From CAYRWR01 sp964537555 (lineage in GTDB: Bacteria > Spirochaetota > Brevinematia > Brevinematales > CAYRWR01): a stretch of DNA of 36,775 bases. Each line of letters begins with the position of its first letter. The stretch's first letter is position 1. The position numbers and the translations under genes are program-made. This document shows, piece after piece, positions 31,994 through 36,775 of the stretch. The notes beneath the pieces were generated by a model, which saw only the letters and a program-made list of their open reading frames with translations, ran no database searches and was not told the DNA's origin. The DNA lies in the NCBI GenBank assembly GCA_964537555.1, contig CAZIAD010000034.1:1-36775 (forward strand), in the 5' to 3' direction.

Positions 31994-34885
31994 ATGAAAA
32001 AAATGTTATGGATTTCGGCTCTGCTGCTTATCGCACTGGCCGGATGTTCTGTAGGGCCCAATAGCGATAATGGGCTGGATTTTGGGCAAAACTCAAAACT
32101 GACCAATATCAACCCCGATCCCAATGGGGAACCCTGGATCGCCGGGGGATTGGAATACCCCTCTGAACAGATGCTCAATGCACTGCCTGAAGCAGACTTT
32201 GGAGATAGTGTGATGGCAGGGGCACTGCCTGAGTTTGTGGATAACACCACCTTCAAACAGTTCCGCCCTATCTTTAACCAGTACGGCGGCTCCTGTGCCC
32301 AGGCTACTGCCATAGGTTATATCTATACCTATGAGATCAATGTGATGCGTAATGCTGACTCCAGTATTCAGGATAATCAGTATCCCTCCGGATATACCTG
32401 GAACGCGGTAAACGGAGGAGAAAATAACGGCTCCTGGATGTCCAGTGGCTGGGACGTGATCAAGAATAATGGAATACCCAATGTCACTACTTATGCAGGA
32501 CAGACTGGTAGCGGACAGTATTACCTGGATTATTCCCGCTATATGACCGGCTATGAAAAATATTATTCCGGTATGAAGAACAGCCTGGCTAACCAGTTTA
32601 CCATGAGGACTACTACGGCTGCTGGTATACAGACGCTTAAACAGTGGCTCTATGACCACGCCCGGGGCCAGTTTCCCGGAGGACTGGTGACTTTTGCCTG
32701 TAATATCAGCGGCGCCAGCTTTGCTACACTCAGTCCCGGCTCTTCCCAGGCCGGGAAAAAAGTCCTCACCAAAATGGGGACCACCGGCGGACATGGGATG
32801 ACCATCGCCGGATATGATGATAATATCACTTATGACTACAATGGTGACGGGCAGATCACCACTGATGTGGATATTAATAACGACGGAATCGTAGATGTAA
32901 AAGACTGGGAAAAGGGTGCCGTACTGGTAGTCAATTCCTGGGGCAGCTACTGGCAGGATGGAGGCAAGGTCTGGATGATGTACAAGGTCCTGGCTGACAG
33001 TGACGCCCAGGGGGGAATCTGGAGTCAGCAGGTCTACGCCATGAATGCCAGTAACAATCCCAGCCCTGCACTGGCCGCCCGTGTCAAGATCAAACACAAT
33101 GGCCGGGCTAGCATAAATATTACTGTGGGTATTGCTACAGATGTAAATGCCACTTATCCCACTAAAACAAAATCCTTCTCCCGGCTGCTCCAGGGCAGCG
33201 GATACTCCAATATGATCTCCAGGATCCAGTATGGTGCTATCGAGCTGGGCCTGGACATGACAGAGCTCACCAGCGGTGTAGACCTCACACAGCCTCTGAA
33301 GTTTTTCCTCCAGGTCTATGAGGGAGACTATAACAGCTACTACAGTGGGACTATAGAAGAGTTTGCCGTCATGGATTACAGCGGAGCTGCACCCAAAGAA
33401 TACTATTCTTCACAGTTTGATGTCCCTATAGCTAATTACACCACCACTACCCTCACCGCTATTAATGATGATGCACCTGTGTCAGTCTATAAACAGGTCT
33501 ACTTCCGGGGAACTCCCAATGTATGGGATACTAGCGTTATGACCCTGATCTCTAATTTTACCTGGAGTATCAATGCCTCCTTTAGCGGAGCAGCAAATGA
33601 CAGGTTTAAATTTGATGTGAACGGTGACTGGGCCCTGAACTTCGGGGACAATGAAGCAGACGGCATTGCCGACCGTTCCGGTGAGGATATATTCATCACT
33701 ACCGGGGCAGCTGACTACCAGATCCTGTTCAATGACCGCACCAAAAAGTATATCGTCAAAAAAGACGGTATTCCTGCTCCCAGCGGGCTCAGCTTTACTA
33801 TAGAAAACACTAATGATGTATTCCTGTCCTGGAATAGCGTCGAAGGTGCAGATGGCTATGTGATCTCCCGTGTACCCAGTGATGGTTACGCTCCCTATGC
33901 TACAGCTCAGACCAGCCATCTCTATGCCGGCAAGTGCGAGTTCGGTAAGTCCTATGTCTATACGGTAAAAGCCTATACCGGGACTCCTTTCCCTCAGAAA
34001 TACTCCGCTCCTGTGACTATCACAGTGGCTAACGGCGGATGGAAAAAGGTCTATGAACAGGTCTACTTCCGCGGAACCGCTAATGGCTGGGACAGCACTC
34101 CCATGACCCTGGTAGCGGATAATACCTGGGAATACAACGCGGTATTCGGCAATACCTCCACCGAACGTTTTAAGTTTGACATCTATACTGACTGGACCCT
34201 GAACTTTGGTGATAATAATGGTGACTTTTTTGCAGACCAGGGCGGAAAGGATATCTCTGTCCCTGCCGGATCTGCCATGACTATCCGCTTTAATGACCTC
34301 ACCAAAGCCTATGCTTATGTGGCCAAGACCGGGACTATAGAAGCTACTCCCGGTGGGGGAAATGCTCCCAGTAGTGAACTGCTGGATATGCCCGTGAATC
34401 TCTATCTGAATGGAAAGCTCATTGCGACCAAAGCATTTATACTGGATGGATCCAGCTATATCTCAGTACGCTTTCCTGAGCGCGTATATGGCGAATATAC
34501 CCTCAAAGTAGACACCGTAAAGAATGCTTACCGTTATACCGGCACTGCCACTGTGACTGTGGACAGTGAGCATACAGAGTACGTTTATCTGGCTGTAAAT
34601 AAGCAGGCAGCAGATATCAAGAAGATCCATTATTACTCCCCCAGCTGGTCTTACTCCTATTTCCATTACCAGAAAGATGACGGCAGCTGGACTGCTGTAC
34701 CCGGACTGGCTATGGCCTGTGGAGCTGATCAGTGGTGTGACATCGAGGTGTCTGACCAGAACGATATCGTGTTCTGTTTCAATGACGGAGGTTCTAACTG
34801 GGACTCAAAGGGTGGATTTAACTACTCTACCAGCGCTTCTGAAGTCTGGGTAAAATACGGTGTGGTCTACACAGTAAAACCCTAA
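31994..34885 (+). CDS. Papain-like cysteine protease lipoprotein with starch-binding-like modules
   Basis: A 963-residue lipoprotein (MKKMLWISALLLIALAGC, Cys18). The C1 papain-like domain has Cys101 in YGGSCAQAT, His267 in GGHGMTIAGYD and Asn314 in LVVNSWG. Between His and Asn lies an EF-hand/dockerin-like insert (~281-304: DYNGDGQITTDVD and NNDGIVDVKDW). After a ~120-residue beta region come two copies of a CBM-like unit (VYFRGTPNVWD at ~503 and VYFRGTANGWD at ~690; each has RFKFD and LNFGDN), separated by an FnIII domain (~593-680). A PEGA-like section (~795-870) and a CBM25-like C-terminus (IHYYSPSW...YFHYQKDDGSWTAVPG) follow. It probably acts at the cell surface on protein near alpha-glucan; the target is unknown. 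Promoter, operator-like palindrome and terminator define a single-gene unit. Confidence 0.85.
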   Translation: MKKMLWISALLLIALAGCSVGPNSDNGLDFGQNSKLTNINPDPNGEPWIAGGLEYPSEQMLNALPEADFGDSVMAGALPEFVDNTTFKQFRPIFNQYGGSCAQATAIGYIYTYEINVMRNADSSIQDNQYPSGYTWNAVNGGENNGSWMSSGWDVIKNNGIPNVTTYAGQTGSGQYYLDYSRYMTGYEKYYSGMKNSLANQFTMRTTTAAGIQTLKQWLYDHARGQFPGGLVTFACNISGASFATLSPGSSQAGKKVLTKMGTTGGHGMTIAGYDDNITYDYNGDGQITTDVDINNDGIVDVKDWEKGAVLVVNSWGSYWQDGGKVWMMYKVLADSDAQGGIWSQQVYAMNASNNPSPALAARVKIKHNGRASINITVGIATDVNATYPTKTKSFSRLLQGSGYSNMISRIQYGAIELGLDMTELTSGVDLTQPLKFFLQVYEGDYNSYYSGTIEEFAVMDYSGAAPKEYYSSQFDVPIANYTTTTLTAINDDAPVSVYKQVYFRGTPNVWDTSVMTLISNFTWSINASFSGAANDRFKFDVNGDWALNFGDNEADGIADRSGEDIFITTGAADYQILFNDRTKKYIVKKDGIPAPSGLSFTIENTNDVFLSWNSVEGADGYVISRVPSDGYAPYATAQTSHLYAGKCEFGKSYVYTVKAYTGTPFPQKYSAPVTITVANGGWKKVYEQVYFRGTANGWDSTPMTLVADNTWEYNAVFGNTSTERFKFDIYTDWTLNFGDNNGDFFADQGGKDISVPAGSAMTIRFNDLTKAYAYVAKTGTIEATPGGGNAPSSELLDMPVNLYLNGKLIATKAFILDGSSYISVRFPERVYGEYTLKVDTVKNAYRYTGTATVTVDSEHTEYVYLAVNKQAADIKKIHYYSPSWSYSYFHYQKDDGSWTAVPGLAMACGADQWCDIEVSDQNDIVFCFNDGGSNWDSKGGFNYSTSASEVWVKYGVVYTVKP

Positions 34886-34909
34886 GCATAATAAGAGATT
34901 AAAAATTTA

Positions 34910-34938
34910 CCCCCGGGTCTTCATGATCCGGGGGTTTT
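34910..34938 (+). terminator. Intrinsic terminator after papain/CBM gene
   Basis: CCCCCGGGTC pairs with GATCCGGGGG (one G-U pair) around TTCAT, followed by TTTTGTTTT, 25 bases past the stop. Confidence 0.9.
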
Positions 34939-35345
34939 GTTTTAGGGGAAAATAATAAAGAAATCCCCGGCTGAAAAATAAAAATCCCTGATTTTTAAAA
35001 ATGCAGAGCGTTGGTTCATTAAGAGCTCCCGGTTTCCTCAGAGATCCTCAGCCCTTTTTCAGACAGAGGGCTTTAAAGCTTCGACTTTTGACTCCGGACT
35101 CTTCCTCCTGCCCACCCGGAGCAGGGGCGGTATATGCCGGCTCCCTGGCAGGGACAGGGACACTGTTCTGCCTGGGGGTATGGCTGCATGGATCATAAGG
35201 CCTTCGGCCTCTTATACTCCCTAAGGATCGATTGGGGGTGTACAGAGCGGAAAACCCGGAATGCTGCATAATATTATGCAGGCCCTCCCCTTTACTTTCT
35301 TCTTCACTGTGATTACATTTAAGTATAAAGAACAAGGAGGCAGAA
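34939..35345. other. Intergenic stretch with degenerate heptamers and palindromes
   Basis: No gene is convincing here; open frames on both strands (35001-35198, 35048-35335) look like the accidental frames in the other GC-rich spacers. It contains GACTTTT-GACTCCG-GACT (35083-35100), the heptamer pattern of the dispersed repeats, without their other blocks. A hairpin ATAAGGCC/GGCCTCTTAT lies near 35197-35215, and a perfect palindrome at 35264-35281. Confidence 0.45.
35264..35281. promoter_or_regulatory. 18-bp perfect palindrome upstream of glutathione peroxidase
   Basis: CTGCATAAT-ATTATGCAG, 64 bases before the ATG at 35346. The size and AT core suit a dimeric regulator site such as a Fur/PerR-type or TetR-type operator; the sequence does not name which. 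Confidence 0.45.
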
Positions 35346-35840
35346 ATGCTGGAACTACTCTATACCTTCAGTATGATGAATATATCGGGGCAGCAGCAGA
35401 GCATGGCTGACTATCAGGGAAAAGTGGTGCTCATCGTCAATGTGGCCAGTAAGTGCGGCTTTACCCCCCAGTACGAAGGACTGGAAGCCCTCTACAAGAA
35501 GTACAAAGACCAGGGCCTGGTCATCCTGGGATTCCCGGCTAATAACTTTATGGGCCAGGAGCCGGGCAGTAATGAGAAGATAGCCGAGTTCTGTAGTCTG
35601 ACCTACGGAGTGAGCTTCCCCATGTTCAGTAAGATCTCGGTCAAGGGTAAGGATATCGATCCTCTCTATGCCTACCTGACCGATAAAAAACTGCATCCGG
35701 ATACAGGCGGTAATATAAAGTGGAATTTTACTAAATTCCTGATAGGCAGAGACGGTAAAATCCTGGACCGTTTTGAGCCGGCAGTAAAACCGGAAAGCCG
35801 GGAAATGGTGGAAGCCATCGAAAAAGCTTTAAAACAGTAA
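35346..35840 (+). CDS. Glutathione peroxidase family protein (thioredoxin-dependent type)
   Basis: A 164-residue peroxidase. Peroxidatic Cys37 is in NVASKCGFTPQY (Cys, not selenocysteine). Gln71 (MGQEPG), Trp126 and Asn127 (KWNFTKFL) complete the catalytic tetrad. The FPCNQF motif is FPANNF here. Cys83 in EFCSLTYGVSFPMF corresponds to the resolving cysteine of thioredoxin-dependent members such as yeast Gpx3, so reduction by thioredoxin is likely, and glutathione need not be used. No signal peptide: cytoplasmic. The start has AAGGAGG upstream. A terminator follows directly. Confidence 0.93.
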   Translation: MLELLYTFSMMNISGQQQSMADYQGKVVLIVNVASKCGFTPQYEGLEALYKKYKDQGLVILGFPANNFMGQEPGSNEKIAEFCSLTYGVSFPMFSKISVKGKDIDPLYAYLTDKKLHPDTGGNIKWNFTKFLIGRDGKILDRFEPAVKPESREMVEAIEKALKQ

Positions 35841-35848
35841 TAATAAAA

Positions 35849-35882
35849 ACAGCCCTGCCAGTGATGACAGGGCTGTTTTTTT
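35849..35882. terminator. Bidirectional intrinsic terminator
   Basis: ACAGCCCTG (35849-35857) pairs with CAGGGCTGT (35868-35876), with AAAA before and TTTTTT after. It lies between the convergent glutathione peroxidase and barrel-protein genes. Confidence 0.9.
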
Positions 35883-35887
35883 AATAA

Positions 35888-36718
35888 TCAGAATGTGTAG
35901 GATAATCTCAGGGCCACTGAAGCAGTGGTGAGCCAGTTTTCCAGAAAGCCGTCTCCCAGGCCGTCATAGGTGTCAGGATTGGCAAAGCCGGAGGAGCCGC
36001 CTCCCAGGCCCCGTACTACCAGGGCGGATTCTACTTCCGGTGCCAGTTTGATACCAAAGCGGAGATTGGCGTCTATAATAGAGCCTACGATATCAGTATC
36101 GGTGGAACCATTTAAGACCGTCACATTGGCATAGAAACCGTCTACTTCGGCTTCCAGGTAATAGAGAGGGCTCAGATTGAGCCTGGCCCTGGTCTTGAGG
36201 ATAGGCACCAGGCCTATGCTTTGATTGACCACTGACTGGGTACCGTCCAGGCTGTTAAATACCAGAGACACTACCCGGATCTGAAAAGAGATGCCGGCGT
36301 CCCAGGTAAAAATATCATTATTGATGATGCGAAACAGATAACTCAGGCGATAAAAATCAAAACCATACTTAAACTGCATGGGAGTATTGCTGGCAAAGGT
36401 GATATTATCTATCAGTATATCCTGGTGTAATACCGACTCTGTCCTGAGGGTAAAGGGCTGATATAAAAAGATGAGGCTATGGCGTTTAGCCGGCATCCAT
36501 TCGAAGCTGAGCTGGGAGGTCTGGTACAGGTTCTCCTGGCCTCCATCCCTGATATAGTCGACAACAGTATTGGTGGAGCCGGATTGGATAGTGTGGGCTA
36601 ATACAGCCGTAAATCCGGTCTCAAAGTTAAGCTTAAGCAGTGAGGCATCCCGACCCATCAGGGGTACCGGCATCACTGATGCCATGATCAGCAGCCATAA
36701 TCCTGTAAATCTCTTCAT
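35888..36718 (-). CDS. Candidate outer-membrane beta-barrel protein
   Basis: A 276-residue protein with a signal peptide (MKRFTGLWLLIMASVMPVPLMG) and AGGAGAAAGC before the ATG. The mature part shows alternating hydrophobic/polar strands with many aromatic residues (LSFEWMPAKRHSLIFLYQPF, YGFDFYRLSYLFRI, FTWDAGISFQIRVV), no hydrophobic helix, and a C-terminal ASVALRLSYTF ending in Phe, the usual outer-membrane insertion signal. About ten to twelve strands would fit. No named family. The 57 bases upstream to the window edge hold no clear promoter. Confidence 0.7.
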   Translation of the reverse strand: MKRFTGLWLLIMASVMPVPLMGRDASLLKLNFETGFTAVLAHTIQSGSTNTVVDYIRDGGQENLYQTSQLSFEWMPAKRHSLIFLYQPFTLRTESVLHQDILIDNITFASNTPMQFKYGFDFYRLSYLFRIINNDIFTWDAGISFQIRVVSLVFNSLDGTQSVVNQSIGLVPILKTRARLNLSPLYYLEAEVDGFYANVTVLNGSTDTDIVGSIIDANLRFGIKLAPEVESALVVRGLGGGSSGFANPDTYDGLGDGFLENWLTTASVALRLSYTF

Positions 36719-36775
36719 GCTTTCTCCTATGTTAAAAAATCAATTTTCAAGCCCCCGATGTATAACTCAGGGCCT

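Noticed and set aside
32093..33097. Minus-strand open frame of 334 codons
   Set aside because: It is antisense to the papain-like protease domain, which has its catalytic triad, promoter and ribosome site.
35048..35335. Open frames on both strands upstream of glutathione peroxidase
   Set aside because: They overlap palindromes and degenerate heptamers, have no ribosome site, and resemble the accidental frames in other GC-rich spacers.

Overview
The window looks like chromosome from a free-living or host-associated spirochaete (order Spirochaetales, genus not resolved). The best lineage marker is the 1299-residue coiled-coil protein at 19969-23868, with one N-terminal membrane segment and a C-terminal HTH, which matches the spirochaete SpiroCoCo family. 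A P13-porin-like protein (853-1446) and two NADase-type glycan-binding proteins (1-714, 12507-13664) fit the same assignment. Housekeeping genes present are serS, hemW, a tldD/tldE pair and a thioredoxin-type glutathione peroxidase. I see no tRNA, rRNA, CRISPR array, transposase or integrase.

Layout. 1-1963 holds surface or secreted proteins: a glycan-binding protein cut by the window edge, a P13-like membrane protein and a lipoprotein. 2273-9560 holds mostly minus-strand genes (amidohydrolase, small membrane protein, a tandem pair of paralogous membrane proteins, an orphan sugar-type solute-binding protein) separated by four copies of a roughly 0.4-0.6 kb non-coding repeat. 9692-13664 is visibly AT-rich at first: a DUF262-AlbA_2 fusion (candidate defence gene), a beta-propeller-like exported protein, then a glycan-binding protein with a C-terminal Hint (intein-like) domain. 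13725-16744 is the TldD/TldE operon. 16951-19763 holds small genes: an exported LPP20-like protein, a chloramphenicol-phosphotransferase-like kinase, a BamE-like lipoprotein, a phosphatase-like protein and a four-helix membrane protein. 19969-25533 is SpiroCoCo, serS and a STAS regulator. 25601-29466 is a three-gene minus-strand operon (CBM48 lipoprotein, M16 peptidase, YD-repeat protein) with a good promoter and a bidirectional terminator. 29543-36718 holds hemW, two small hypotheticals, a 963-residue papain-like lipoprotein with starch-binding-like modules, glutathione peroxidase and an outer-membrane barrel candidate.

How the parts relate. Cell-envelope and glycan-related functions recur: discoidin-like glycan-binding domains, CBM48 and CBM25-like modules, a sugar-type binding protein and two extracytoplasmic proteases. 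The papain/CBM gene has a near-consensus promoter preceded by a LacI/CcpA-type palindrome, so carbohydrate-responsive expression is plausible. Several promoters are clear enough to fix start codons (18991, 6920, 30811, 29466, 31994).

The most unusual elements are: (1) the repeat family, whose ends abut or supply stop codons of unrelated genes and which carries GACTNNN heptamer arrays, a conserved hairpin and a terminal stem-loop; (2) the DUF262-AlbA_2 fusion; (3) the glycan-binding/Hint protein; (4) the papain-like protease with an EF-hand-like insert and starch-binding modules; (5) the tandem paralogous membrane proteins at 5382-6920.
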